A stretch of DNA of 57,169 nucleotides, taken from assembly GCA_016705335.1 (NCBI GenBank), contig JADIYN010000041.1:1-57169 (forward strand), written 5' to 3'. The notes under the pieces are model-generated. The model did not search any database. It was not told the origin of the DNA and saw only the letters and a program-made list of their open reading frames with translations. Positions 13,096 through 24,156 of this stretch are shown here, in pieces. Within the stretch, counting starts at the first letter, position 1. The number at the start of each line of letters is the position of its first letter. Both the position numbers and the translations under genes were made by a program. Source of the DNA: Draconibacterium sp. (GTDB lineage: Bacteria; Bacteroidota; Bacteroidia; Bacteroidales; Prolixibacteraceae).

Positions 13096-15243
13096 ATGAA
13101 AAACAAGTTATTTATATTCATTTTTACAGCTTCCTCATTTTTAATTTCCTGTAAAAACACTGTTCCGGAATACGAAAAAAAAGTAGTTTTTGAGACAGAA
13201 ACTTCCCTTGAACAAAAAGTAAAACAAGCAGCTCATGTAGTTCCAACTCCTCAGCAACTCGACTGGCAAAAGTTGGAAATGACGGCATTTATTCACTTTA
13301 CCGTCAACACGTTTACAAACATGGAATGGGGGCACGGCGATGAATCACCTGAAATCTTCAATCCAACTCAACTTGATGCCCGTCAGTGGGTTAAAACTTT
13401 AAAAGACGGTGGGATGAAACTGGTTATCCTAACCTGTAAACACCACGACGGATTTTGTTTGTGGCCAACCAAAACTACTGAACATTCAGTTGCATCTTCT
13501 CCATGGAAAGATGGTAAAGGCGATGTAGTGAAGGAATTACGAGATGCATGTACTGAGTTTGGGATGAAATTTGGCGTTTATCTTTCACCCTGGGACCGAA
13601 ATGCGCAGTGTTATGGCGATTCACCAAAATACAACGAGTTCTTTACAAACCAGTTGACCGAGCTTTTAACATGGTACGGTAAAGTTGACGAAGTTTGGTT
13701 TGATGGCGCAAATGGCGAAGGCCCAAACGGAAAGAAACAGGAATACGATTGGAACATGTATTATGATACTATTCACAAACTTCAGCCCGATGCGGTAGTT
13801 GCAATTGTTGGCGAAGATGTGCGCTGGGTAGGAACTGAATCAGGATACGGTCGTGAAACGGAATGGAGTGTAACTGCTCTGGCGCCGGGAGGCCGCCCCG
13901 AAAATTCAGCATTAAATGCTGAATTGGGAATTAATGCAATGACAAATGATTTGGGCAGCCGCGAAGTTATCAGCAAGGTTTCCAAATTGTTTTGGTATCC
14001 TGCTGAAGTTGATGTTTCAATCCGCCCCGGTTGGTTTTACCACGAAAGTGAAGATAATCAGGTGAAATCGCTGGCAAAAATGGTGGATATTTATTTTAGT
14101 TCGGTTGGAAGAAACGCTGTTTTATTGCTAAATGTTCCGCCCGATACACGTGGATTGATTCATGAAAACGACGTGGCACGTTTAAAGGAATTCCGTGAAT
14201 ATTTAGACGAAATGCTTGATGAGGATATTTTACTAAACGCTGCTACTTTAAATAAAAAAGCCCAAAAAGCTGTTGACGGAAAGGCCGAAAGTTACTGGGA
14301 AATCAAGGAATTACCTGCCGTTGCAGAATTTGATCTTCCTGAAATGAAGCGATTCAATGTTTTGTCAATTCAGGAATTTATTGAAAAAGGGCAACGGGTT
14401 GAAAAGTTTAAAGTGGAGGTGATGGTTGATGGAGATTGGAAAGAAATTGCGAATTCAACTACAATTGGGTATAAAAAAATGCTCCGTTTTTCGGCTGTCG
14501 AAACAAATCAAATCAGGCTGACTATTGAGGAAGCACGTGATGGTGCCCTGATTTCAGGTTTTAATCTTTATGAAGCGCCTGAATTGTTAAGCGATCCTGT
14601 TATTCAACGGGATAAAAATGGAATTGTTAGTATTAGTACAGAAACTCCGCATCCGGTAATTACTTACACATTAGACGGTTCTGAACCTGTAAAAGATTCA
14701 AAACGTTTTATTGAATCATTTGCTTTGCCCGAAGGCGGTGAAATAAAAGCCAAAGCCTTTGTAAACAATTTTACTGACGAAAGTGCAGTGGTTGTTGAAA
14801 GCTACGATATTTGTCCGGCCAAATGGAAAGTTATTGATGCCGATTCCAGCCACCCGAATAATCCGCCAGAAATGGCAATTGATGGAAACAGAACTACCAT
14901 GTGGCATACACCATGGGGAAATGATGTGGCAAAACAACCGCATCATATTTCAGTGGATTTAGGCGAAAATTTGGTGTTGAAAGGTTTTACTTACACTCCG
15001 CGCACCGACCACAATAAAAGCGGAACAGCATTTCGCTATGCTTTTTATGTGAGCGAAAACGGTGCAAACTGGAAACTGGTTCCAACAAAAGGAGAATTCA
15101 GCAATATCAAAAACAATCCGGTAAAACAGTTTGTCAGGTTTGATAAACCACAAAATGCCCGTTACTTCAGGTTTGTGTCGAAAGAGGCAATAAATGGAGA
15201 AGATTGGGTTTCCGCAGGAGAAATAGGGATTTTGACAAAATAG
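13096..15243 (+). CDS. GH29 alpha-L-fucosidase with F5/8-type module
   Basis: The protein has 715 residues. The ATG at 13096 opens a lipoprotein signal ending FLISCKN. The catalytic barrel begins FIHFTVNTFTNMEWG and contains LTCKHHDGFCLWPT. VWFDGANGEG has the nucleophile Asp at about residue 203, and the next segment is EWSVTALAPGG. After the barrel come a beta-sandwich, a short chitobiase-C-terminal-like segment (ITYTLDGSEPV), and a C-terminal discoidin-type galactose-binding module ending YFRFVSKEAINGEDWVSAGEI. This architecture fits the GH29 group acting on branched alpha-1,3/1,4-fucose. It starts 37 bases after the corrected end of the GH95 gene, so the two fucosidases are probably co-transcribed. 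Confidence 0.9.
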   Translation: MKNKLFIFIFTASSFLISCKNTVPEYEKKVVFETETSLEQKVKQAAHVVPTPQQLDWQKLEMTAFIHFTVNTFTNMEWGHGDESPEIFNPTQLDARQWVKTLKDGGMKLVILTCKHHDGFCLWPTKTTEHSVASSPWKDGKGDVVKELRDACTEFGMKFGVYLSPWDRNAQCYGDSPKYNEFFTNQLTELLTWYGKVDEVWFDGANGEGPNGKKQEYDWNMYYDTIHKLQPDAVVAIVGEDVRWVGTESGYGRETEWSVTALAPGGRPENSALNAELGINAMTNDLGSREVISKVSKLFWYPAEVDVSIRPGWFYHESEDNQVKSLAKMVDIYFSSVGRNAVLLLNVPPDTRGLIHENDVARLKEFREYLDEMLDEDILLNAATLNKKAQKAVDGKAESYWEIKELPAVAEFDLPEMKRFNVLSIQEFIEKGQRVEKFKVEVMVDGDWKEIANSTTIGYKKMLRFSAVETNQIRLTIEEARDGALISGFNLYEAPELLSDPVIQRDKNGIVSISTETPHPVITYTLDGSEPVKDSKRFIESFALPEGGEIKAKAFVNNFTDESAVVVESYDICPAKWKVIDADSSHPNNPPEMAIDGNRTTMWHTPWGNDVAKQPHHISVDLGENLVLKGFTYTPRTDHNKSGTAFRYAFYVSENGANWKLVPTKGEFSNIKNNPVKQFVRFDKPQNARYFRFVSKEAINGEDWVSAGEIGILTK

Positions 15244-15309
15244 GTTTGTTACTTATCCAAATTTTTCAATTTTGAATGAAGATTAAATATCAAAAAAAAG
15301 CTAAAAGCA

Positions 15310-17600
15310 ATGAACACTAAAACTTTACTAATTATTGGATTTGTTTCTATCCTTTTTTCCTGTTCCGAACATAACCTAAAACCATTGCAACAAAGAGTTG
15401 CCCACAACCTTGTTTTTCCAGAACTGGCCACAACCTGGGACGAAGCCATGCCACTTGGAAACGGGATGGTTGGTAATCTGGTCTGGCAAAAAGAGGGCAA
15501 ACTACGTTTTTCGCTCGATCGTGCTGATTTGTGGGATTTGCGGCCAATGGAAAATATCGATTTCGATAAATGGAAATTCAAGGACGTTTATGAATACTGG
15601 AAGGCAGATAAATACAATGAAGTTCAAAAGGCTTTTGATGTTCCTTACGACCAATTGCCTGCTCCATCAAAAATTCCGGCGGGCGCACTTGAATTTGATA
15701 TTTCGAAACTGGGAAAAATAAAACAGGTGAGTTTGGATGTTGAAACCGCGGTTTGCACAGTTGATTGGGAAAATGGCGCAAAACTTACAACTTTTGTCCA
15801 TGCCGAAAATCCGGTTGGTTGGTACAAATTCGAAAACCTGCCCGAAACTATTAACATTGAACTTGTTGCGCCTGCCTATAACCGTGAAAGCAGCAACGAA
15901 CGTGCTGATCAGTCAACAGGAGATTTAAACCAACTTGGATATCCGCAGGGAGAAATTAGTAAAGTAGGAAATTCATTTACTTACAATCAAAAAGGCTGGG
16001 GCGATTTTGCATACCAGATACATACCGAATGGAAAAACAATGGAAATGAACTCGTTGGTTGCTGGTCGGTTTCATCAGTAAAAAAAGGCTGGGAGCCTTC
16101 ACCAAAGGCAACAGAAAATGTTGCTGCTGCTGAAAATCAGGGGTATGAGAATTCGTTGAACGATCATTTAAAATGGTGGCTTAACTACTGGGCTCAATCC
16201 TCAGTTTCAATTCCTGATTCACTGCTCGAAAGACAATATTACCTTGAAATGTACAAGTTCGGTTCGGCTGCCCGTGCCGATGCACCGCCCATTTCATTGC
16301 AGGCTGTGTGGACTGCCGACCACGGAAAACTTCCGCCCTGGAAAGGTGATTTTCACCATGATTTGAATACGCAATTGAGTTACTGGCCTTCTTATACCGG
16401 TAACTATCTCGGATTGGAAGAGGTTTTCTGAACTGGCTTTGGAAATACAGGGCCACCTTCAAAAAATATACGCATGATTATTTTGGTGTTGAAGGAATGA
16501 ATGTTCCGGGCGTTACAACTTTAGAGGGCGAACCTATGGGTGGCTGGATTCAGTATTCAATGGGACAAACTGTTGCATCGTGGTTGTCGCACCACTTTTA
16601 CCTGCATTGGAAATATACTATGGACACAGACTTCCTTGAAAACCGGGCTTATCCGTGGATAAAGGATGTGGCTGTTTTTCTTGATGAAATTTCGGTAAAA
16701 GAAGAAAATGGAAATCGAAAATTATTGATTAGTTCAAGTCCTGAAATTTATAATAATTCGCGTGAAGCCTGGTTTGCCGAAACTACCAATTTCGATTTGG
16801 CCTTAATTCGCTGGACTTATGAAAAGGCAGCAGAATTAGCCAATGAATTGGGATTAAAGGAAGAAGCGGAACATTGGGATCAAATTTTATCTGAATGGCC
16901 TGAATTCGATGTCGATGCTGAATCGGGACTTACTTTTACACCCGGAGTTCCGTATGTTGAGTCGCACCGGCATTTTTCGCATCTCATGGCTTTTCATCCG
17001 CTTGGGTTAATCGATATTTCAAAGGGCGAATCCGACAAAAAAATTATCGAAAATACATTGCGAAATCTTGAAAAAATCGGGCCCTATTACTGGTGCGGAT
17101 ATTCATACAGCTGGGAAGGAAATTTATATGCCCGCGCTTTTGAAGGTGAAAAAGCTGCTGAAGCGCTTCGTATTTTTGCTTCATGTTTTTGTCTGAAAAA
17201 CTCATTTCATGCCAACGGTGATCAATGTAAAGCGGGCCATTCAACAATGACTTACAGGCCTTTTACACTTGAAGGGAACTTTGCATTTGCTTCAGCAATC
17301 CAGGAAATGCTGATACAAAGTCATACAGGTGTTGTGAAAATTTTCCCTGCAATTCCTTCCGGCTGGAAAGATGTTTCATTTAATAAATTAAGAACTTACG
17401 GTGCTTTTCTGATTTCTGTAAAAATGGAAAACGGAGTGATTTCGGCAGTTGAAATAATAGCTGAAAAGGGCGGAAAACTGGTTTTGGAAAATCCGTTTGC
17501 AGAACAGGAATTTAAAACCGGTTTCAATTTTGAAAAGAATGAAAAAAACCTTGTTTTCGAAACAAAACCGGGTGATGTAATAAAACTTGCAAAAAAATAG
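15310..17600 (+). CDS. GH95-like six-hairpin lipoprotein (second divergent copy)
   Basis: One lost base near 16424 (GAGG followed by a T run) separates the frames 15310-16431 and 16497-17600. Repaired, the protein has about 763 residues. The N-terminus is a lipoprotein signal (FVSILFSCSEH). EAMPLGNGMVGNLVW matches the GH95 N-terminal motif, and PPWKGDFHHDLNTQLSYWP aligns with the first catalytic segment. A YVESHRHFSHLMAFHP stretch aligns with GHRHISHMFAVHP of the true GH95, but LTFTPG replaces the acidic EW part just before it. YRPFTLEGNFAFASAIQEML matches the last motif. It is therefore a GH95-fold enzyme with an altered general-acid segment. Substrate unknown; it lies between GH29 and GH116-type genes. 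Confidence 0.7.
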
Positions 17601-17668
17601 TGTATTGAAAATGCCTGTTTTATAAAACTTTTCAGATAAGATTTATATGAATCCAATCTAATTTCTGT

Positions 17669-20200
17669 ATGAAAACAAATAAAATAATTTTCGCATTTAT
17701 TTTGATTTCGTTGGCTTTTCAACCGGTTGTTGCCCAAAAATCATGGCCTGTTTTAAAACATTACGACGAAAATCACATTTCGAAAATTGCAATGCCAATT
17801 GGTGGAATTGGCACCGGAACTGTTTCTGTAAATGGCCGCGGAAGTTTGGTCGATTGGGAGATTATGAACATCCCGGGAAAAGGTTTTAGCACGGTTACAC
17901 CCGGAAATGACGCCCCATTTTTTGCTGTTTTTATTAACGATGGCACTAAAAAGTTATACAAAAGGTTTAATGGGTCCACTTCTTGATTTTGAATACGAAC
18001 ACATGGAAGGCCGGCCGGTCGATCACCATGGAATTCCCCGTTTTGAAAAGGCAACTTTCGATGCAGCTTACCCATTCGGAATTGTAAATCTTTCTGATGA
18101 GAGTTTGCCTGTCGAAGTAAAAATCAAGGCGTTCAATCCTTTAATTCCGGGCGATGCCGATGCCAGCGGAATCCCAATTGCAGTTTTGCAGTATGAAGTT
18201 GAAAACAAAACCAATAAACCATTGGAAGTTTCAGTTTGCGGTTCAATCCGCAACTTTATTGGAAAAGACGGGAGCAAATATCATGTTGACTGGAAAGGTG
18301 ATAAAATTTATGAAGGTGCGGTGAAAAACAAAAACGAATACAGGGAAAATGGCAATATCCGTGGTATCGGTTTTTTGCCTGGCGAAGTTGACAAAAACGA
18401 TCCTGCCTCGGGAACAATGGCTTTGACTACAGATGCAAAAGAAACTGTTACTTACCGCACTTCTTCGGTTTCAAATGCATGGGCAAACAGTGTGCTTGAT
18501 TTCTGGGACGATTTCAGCGATGACGGAAAATTGGTTGAAAAAACAGAATCTTTCGATGATGATCCATTGGCTTCGCTTGCTGTAACAAAAAGTATCCCCG
18601 CCAACGGGAAAACTGTTTTCAGGTTCTTTTTAACATGGCATTTCCCAAACAGAAAAGCATGGTCAAACGAAGTTGTAGGAAACTATTACACAACTCAATA
18701 CAAAGATGCGTGGGATGTAATCGAAAAAACATATCCTGAATTGAATGATCTGGAAGACAAAACCCTGTTGTTTGTCAATTCGTTTCTTTCGTCGGATTTG
18801 CCTGAAGTGGTAAAGGAAGCTGCTTTGTTCAATTTAAGTACGTTGCGGTCTCAAACTGTTTTCAGGATTGCCGATGGACACATGATGGGATGGGAGGGAT
18901 GCATGGACAATTTTGGTTCGTGCGCTGGTTCGTGCACCCACGTTTGGAATTACGAACAGGCAACTGCTTTTTTATTTGGAGATTTGGCCGAAACCATGCG
19001 TGATGTCGAATTTAATTATGCCACACGTGATAACGGAAGCATGTCATTCCGTGCCGGATTGCCACTAATAAACGCACAATCGGGTGGTGTAGCTGCCGAT
19101 GGACAAATGGGCACAATTATGAAAATGTACCGCGACTGGCAACTTTCGGGCGATAACGCGTTTCTCAGTAAAAGCTGGCCAAACGTTAAAAACGCACTTG
19201 CCTTTGCGTGGGAAGAAAACAGCTGGGATGCCAATGCCGACGGTGTTATGGAAGGCAGTCAGCACAACACAATGGATGTGAACTATTCAGGGCCAAATCC
19301 GCAAATGCAGTTCTGGTATTTGGGCGCATTAAAGGCTGCCGCAAAAATGGCAAATGCAATGGGTGACAAGGATTTTGCCAAAAAGTGCGAAACAATTTTC
19401 GCTTTGGGGAGCAAGTGGACAGATGAAAACCTGTTTAACGGCGAATATTACGAACACATGGTACTCGACCCCGAAACCAAAAAAGAAATAACTGATTATT
19501 CAGCCCCAAATATGCCAAAATACCAACTGGCAAAAGGTTGTTTGGTAGATCAGTTGGTTGGTCAATACATGGCTCATATTTGCGGTTTGGGTTATCTGGC
19601 TTCCGAAAAAAATATCAAAACCACATTGAAAAGTATTTTGAAATACAATTCGATGGAAACCATGGAAAACATTTCAACAATATGCGTTCATACGCATTGG
19701 GAGATGAAAAAGCGCTTTTGATGGCAAGTTGGCCAAATGGAAGGCCAAAAGTACCGTTTCCTTATTTTTCAGAAGTAATGACAGGTTTTGAATATGCAGC
19801 GGCAGTTGGAATGATGTACGAAGGCATGCAGCCCGAAGGGATTGAGGTTGTCAAAAACATTCGTGATCGTTATAATGGCAATAAACGCAGTCCGTTTGAT
19901 GAGGCAGAATGCGGTCATCATTATGCGCGTGCAATGGCAAGCTGGGCGGCAAATCTGGCTTTATCCGGTTTTCAATTTTCGGCTGTCGATAAATCAATTT
20001 CCTTTACTGATAAACCAGGAAATTATTTCTGGAGTAACGGTTATGTCTGGGGAACAGCAAAAGTTGGTGATAGCGAAATTGAAATTCTTGTAGATTCAGG
20101 AACTATTGAAATAAATCAGCTGAATATTGGGGATTTGTCATCAGATTTAAAGGAAACTGTTGTTTTGAACAGCGGACAGCAGCACAAATTTAAGTTTTAA
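17669..20200 (+). CDS. GH116-type (DUF608) beta-glycosidase
   Basis: Three frames join into one protein of about 843 residues by removing one A in the run before 17965 and adding one base near 19661. The signal peptide is MKTNKIIFAFILISLAFQPV. KIAMPIGGIGTGTVSVNGRG, then WEIMNIPGKG, are diagnostic of the GBA2/DUF608 N-terminal domain. The (alpha/alpha)6 catalytic domain has CTHVWNYEQATAFLFGDLA and DADGVMEGSQHNTMDVNY-type residues; HNTMD corresponds to the acid/base Asp region. I could not find the usual nucleophile-Glu motif, where AADGQMG appears instead, so this belongs to a divergent subgroup. GH116 members cleave beta-glucosides, beta-xylosides or beta-N-acetylglucosaminides. Exported, and next to the PL8 lyase. 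Confidence 0.78.
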
Positions 20201-20245
20201 CGGTTTTCAAACTTTCTTTTAAATTAGCTCAAAAAATAAATTAAT

Positions 20246-22351
20246 ATGAAACTCAAAAACCTGATTAATTTAACCCTGATTTTATTGCTTTTCAGTTGCA
20301 CACAACCCAAAACATCCAAAGTATTCGAACAAACAAAAAATTATCCTGAAGAATTACAGCTTTTGCACCAAAACGTTTTGACCAATATTTTGGATGAACC
20401 TGCTGATCTGCAATATGTAAAAGAACTTTTAGATGAAATGCAGGATGATGGAACCTGGGGTGACATTGATTATACAAGCAAAGAAAGAGGAGGGTGGACT
20501 CCAAGAAATCATTTGTCAAATTTGCTTGAAATTTCAAAAGCCTATCAAACTTCAGGAACAGAATTTTACCAACAGAAAAATATTTCGAAAAAAATGCATT
20601 TGGCGCTAAATTTTTGGCTCGAAAACGATTTGATTTGTCCCAACTGGTGGTATCCCGAAATTGGGGTTCCAATGGTTTTGGCTCCGGTAATGATTTTAAT
20701 GGAAGCCGAACTTTCTCCTGAACAAATTGAAAAAGGGGTGAAAATCCTCAACCGCTCAAAAATAGGAATGACAGGGCAAAATAAAGTATGGCAATCAGGC
20801 AATGTACTGCTGAGAAATTTATTGCTGAAAAATGTGGACACAATTCGCATTGCTTCTGAATCCATTAAGGAAGAACTTGTTGTGAGTACCGGTGAAGGTG
20901 TTCAGCCCGATTGGTCATACCATCAGCACGGACCACAATTACAGTTTGGAAATTACGGGCTCGCCTATGTTGGCGACATGATTAAATGGATTACAATTCT
21001 CAGAAATACTCCCTTTCAGTTTAACGAAAGCAAAGTTGAAATTTTAAGGAATTACCTTCTTGAAGGCCAGCAGTGGGTAACATGGAAAAACTTCTACGAT
21101 ATCAGTTCCTGTGGGAGGCAATTGTTCCCAAAAGCACAGGAAACAAAGGCGGCTTCACTGGCGCAAAGTATGACAAAAATGGAAAAGCTCGACCCGGAAT
21201 TTGCATCAGATTACGAAAAGGCAAACCAATGGCAGAATCTTTCAGGAAACCGTCATTTTTGGCGTTCCGACGTTCAGATTCAAAGAACGCCGGAATATTA
21301 TTTTTCATTAAAAATGTGTTCAGAAAGAGTAATTGGCGCCGAATCCTGTAATTCTGAAAATATCCAGGGATATTATATGGGCGACGGAGCAACTTTTCTT
21401 TACCAAACTCAAAACGAATACCTTGATATCTTTCCTTTCTGGGACTGGAAAAAAATTCCGGGAACAACGGTTCAGCAGGACAACGATACACTTCCCGTTC
21501 TCACCGCGCGGGGTTACAGAATTGAAAGCGATTTTGTGGGTGGTGTTTCTGATGGGCAAAACGGAATTGCAGTAATGGATTACAACCGAGACGGACTAAA
21601 AGCACGTAAATCGTGGTTTATGTTTAATAACAAAGTTATTTGTTTGGGTGCCGGAGTTTCTGCTTCAGAAGGATTGCCGGTTACAACTTCGGTTAATCAG
21701 TCGTTTTTAAATGGCGAAGTTGTTGTTAAAACTGCAGGTGGTGAAAAAATAGTGAACGAATCCGAAGAAGTAAAAAACCCACAGTGGATTTTGCATGACA
21801 ATATTGGATATTTTTTTCCAAAAGGAGGTAGTCTTCAACTTCAATCAGGACAAGTAAATGGAGCCTGGAACTGGGTGGCATCCCGTTATCCCGAAGAGAT
21901 TTTGAAAGCAAATATTTTTAAGCTGTATTTTGAACATGGCAAAAATCCTAAAAACGATTCGTATGAATACATTTTAGTTCCCAATGCTACCAGGTCGGTT
22001 TTGGAAGAGATGGAAAAACAACTTTCTTTTGAAATCATCAATACAATAAATACACAGGAAGTTGTTACCTCGGATAAAACCATGGCGGGAGTGGTTTTTT
22101 ACAAAGCCGGTAAATCTGCTGCTTTTGGTGGTTTTGAAGTTGACCAGCCCTGTTTGGTAATGCTGAAAAAACAGGATAACGGAATTCAGATTTCTGTTGC
22201 CGATCCAACTCAAAAACTAGCTGAAATCAATCTCGTTTTACAAAGAGAATATTCAGGTGAGAATTTGAATGTAACCGATGGTAAAACACATTTGAAAATT
22301 GAACTTCCAAAAGAAGGAGAAGGACAGTGGTTTTATCAAAAAGAAATTTAA
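20246..22351 (+). CDS. Polysaccharide lyase family 8 (chondroitin AC/hyaluronate lyase-like)
   Basis: An intact 701-residue lipoprotein (signal ending LLLFSCTQP), the usual length of chondroitinase AC. The N-terminal (alpha/alpha) toroid carries the catalytic set: Asn in WQSGNVLLR, His228 in WSYHQHGPQLQ, Tyr237 in FGNYGLAY and Arg in SSCGRQ. The central beta-sandwich begins with the family motif around GAESCNSENIQGYYMGDGAT, followed by two further beta domains. PL8 enzymes cleave glycosaminoglycans or related polymers at uronic acids by beta-elimination. Together with the two fucosidases this suggests a uronate-containing, fucose-decorated substrate, but PL8 also includes other specificities. 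No GH88 unsaturated uronidase or sulfatase is present in this window. Confidence 0.88.
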   Translation: MKLKNLINLTLILLLFSCTQPKTSKVFEQTKNYPEELQLLHQNVLTNILDEPADLQYVKELLDEMQDDGTWGDIDYTSKERGGWTPRNHLSNLLEISKAYQTSGTEFYQQKNISKKMHLALNFWLENDLICPNWWYPEIGVPMVLAPVMILMEAELSPEQIEKGVKILNRSKIGMTGQNKVWQSGNVLLRNLLLKNVDTIRIASESIKEELVVSTGEGVQPDWSYHQHGPQLQFGNYGLAYVGDMIKWITILRNTPFQFNESKVEILRNYLLEGQQWVTWKNFYDISSCGRQLFPKAQETKAASLAQSMTKMEKLDPEFASDYEKANQWQNLSGNRHFWRSDVQIQRTPEYYFSLKMCSERVIGAESCNSENIQGYYMGDGATFLYQTQNEYLDIFPFWDWKKIPGTTVQQDNDTLPVLTARGYRIESDFVGGVSDGQNGIAVMDYNRDGLKARKSWFMFNNKVICLGAGVSASEGLPVTTSVNQSFLNGEVVVKTAGGEKIVNESEEVKNPQWILHDNIGYFFPKGGSLQLQSGQVNGAWNWVASRYPEEILKANIFKLYFEHGKNPKNDSYEYILVPNATRSVLEEMEKQLSFEIINTINTQEVVTSDKTMAGVVFYKAGKSAAFGGFEVDQPCLVMLKKQDNGIQISVADPTQKLAEINLVLQREYSGENLNVTDGKTHLKIELPKEGEGQWFYQKEI

Positions 22352-22354
22352 AAT

Positions 22355-22435
22355 CACAACTCCAAAGGAGTTAAATTCCGGGGATTAAATCCACGTGGTT
22401 TTTGAAGAGTGCACCGCAGTTAGGTTTTAAATAAA
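22355..22435. repeat. REP-like palindromic intergenic unit (candidate)
   Basis: Just downstream of the lyase stop is a short hairpin, AACTCC-AAA-GGAGTT, followed by a stretch resembling the REP-like units scattered in Bacteroidota intergenic regions. The resemblance is from memory and only one copy is visible here. Confidence 0.3.
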
Positions 22436-22799
22436 TACTGAGAAAATTTAAAAAATGCACAACAAAAGCCAATTTGCTTGGTGATATAAAATCACTGATT
22501 GAGCAAGTAGCACAGGCGGTTAAGTTAATGCGCATGTGTATATTGGCAAATTGGAATGACAAGCGGCAAAATAAAAGCGCTCATCCTCGGTTGGTTATTC
22601 GAATATGGAAATTCATTTACAGAGAAACTTCGAAGAATGATGCAGTCATTAATTAATTGTCGTATCATTGAAACGACAATGTCATGGACTCATTTTTGGC
22701 GTTCTTCTTAAATCAGGCAATTGATTGCACAGAACCAATGTTTTCTCCAATGGAACAAAATTTGGTCCCTCTCCAACTACAAAACTTTTCAGAAAAATA
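22436..22799. other. Non-coding or decayed stretch before the BNR gene
   Basis: No convincing gene is present. Short open frames on both strands lack family motifs. A small inverted repeat (ATTGTCGT at 22656-22663 and ACGACAAT at 22673-22680) has no T tract and is not a clear terminator. One frame near 22566-22690 reads as a plausible helical peptide but has no recognisable start or homology. The stretch may hold the promoter of the following gene or decayed coding sequence. Confidence 0.4.
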
Positions 22800-24132
22800 A
22801 TGCTGATTTCCATATTTTTTAACAATAAACACATTTCACTCTCAACACAAAACTCATGAATCTGGTCGAACTCAACAAAATACGAATATGGCGCTCGGGA
22901 CCTACACAGCCAAGCATGTTCCGCTGGCAATTTATTCTGAAAAAGCCGATAAAACCTTTTTTGTATTTGGAGGAACGAAATCTGAAAACGAAAAATACCT
23001 GCTTTGCATGATTGGTGAATTCGACCATCTTACCGGCAAAGTTTCAAAACCCACAGTGGTTTATGACAAGCAGGGTGTTAACGATCCGCACGATAATCCT
23101 TCGATAATGATTGACGATGAAGATTATATCTGGGTATTTGTAAGCGGGCGCGGACAAACCCGTCCGGGTTTCAAATTCAAAAGCAAAAAACCATTGAATA
23201 TTGATGAATTTGAGCAGATAACGGAAGAAGAAATGACCTATCCGCAACCCTGGAATACCGATTTTGGATATTTCCATTTCTTTACAAAATATACAGGAGT
23301 CCGCCAGCTTTATTTCGAAACAAGTACCGATGGAATTCACTGGACAGAAGACAAACTGTTGGCTGCAATTCCTGTAAAAACAGGGGAACAATCCGGACAT
23401 TATCAAACCAGTAATATTTTTCAAGGGAAAAAGTTGGGCACATTTTTCAATCGCCACCCGCAGGGAAATGTGGATAAACGAACCGATTTATATTACGTTC
23501 AAACCGAAGATTTCGGGTTAATCTGGACGAATGTTTCAGGTGAAAAGCTTCAGATACCAATAGTTGATTTGAATTCATCAGCAAAGGCGATTGATTACGC
23601 ATCGAAAGGAAAAAATGTTTATTTGAAAGATATGGGTTTTGACCCGGCGGGAAACCCGGCCTGTTTGTATATTAGAAGCAACGGTCACGAACCCGGGCCC
23701 AAAAGTGCACCATACGAATGGTGTATCACAAAATGGGACGGCAAAAAATGGCAAACTTCGGTAATTACAGAATCAGACCATAATTACGATATGGGCAGTT
23801 TATACATTTCAGAAAACTACTGGAAAGTTGTTGGTCCAACTGAACCGGGACCGCAAAAGTGGGGAGTTGGCGGTGAACTCGCAGTTTGGAAATCAGGTGA
23901 TAATGGTGAAACATGGATGAATGAAAAGCAACTTACAAAAAATAGTAAAATGAGTCATTCCTATGTTCGTCGTCCGGTAAATTTTAAAGCGCCATTTTGT
24001 TTTTTCTGGGCCGATGGTGATTCGCACAAATTCAGCAAATCGGAATTGTATTTTGGCGATTTTGAAGGTAATATTTGGAAATTGCCATGCGAAATGAACA
24101 ATGATTTTGAGAAACCGGAAAAAATTCAGTAA
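22800..24132 (+). CDS. BNR-4 repeat (sialidase/ulvan-lyase-fold) protein, damaged N-terminus
   Basis: The clean frame begins at 22888, but its first residues (GTYTAKHVPLAIYS) are internal in this family. Upstream, IWxELN and KYEYG fragments appear in other frames around 22856-22892, so the N-terminus is disrupted by several small indels or a short deletion. The ATG at 22800 is a possible original start with a hydrophobic leader. The body is a beta-propeller with Asp-rich turns: DKQGVNDPHDNPSI, WVFVSGRGQTRPG, YFETSTDGIHWTED and WKSGDNGETW (Asp-box type). BNR-4 proteins include polysaccharide lyases and uncharacterised sugar-binding or hydrolytic enzymes. It is encoded in the glycosidase row, so an extracytoplasmic glycan role is likely but unproven. 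Confidence 0.65.
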
Positions 24133-24156
24133 TCTTTAAAAAATTAAACTCAGTTT

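Noticed and set aside
2351..20200. Decayed pseudogene cluster of glycosidases
   Set aside because: Each break is one base and restores a full-length protein with conserved motifs; the same type of break hits V-ATPase genes, so sequencing error is the simpler explanation.
22474..22680. Small ORFs in the gap before the BNR gene as real genes
   Set aside because: No conserved motif, no convincing start, and overlap with palindromic sequence.
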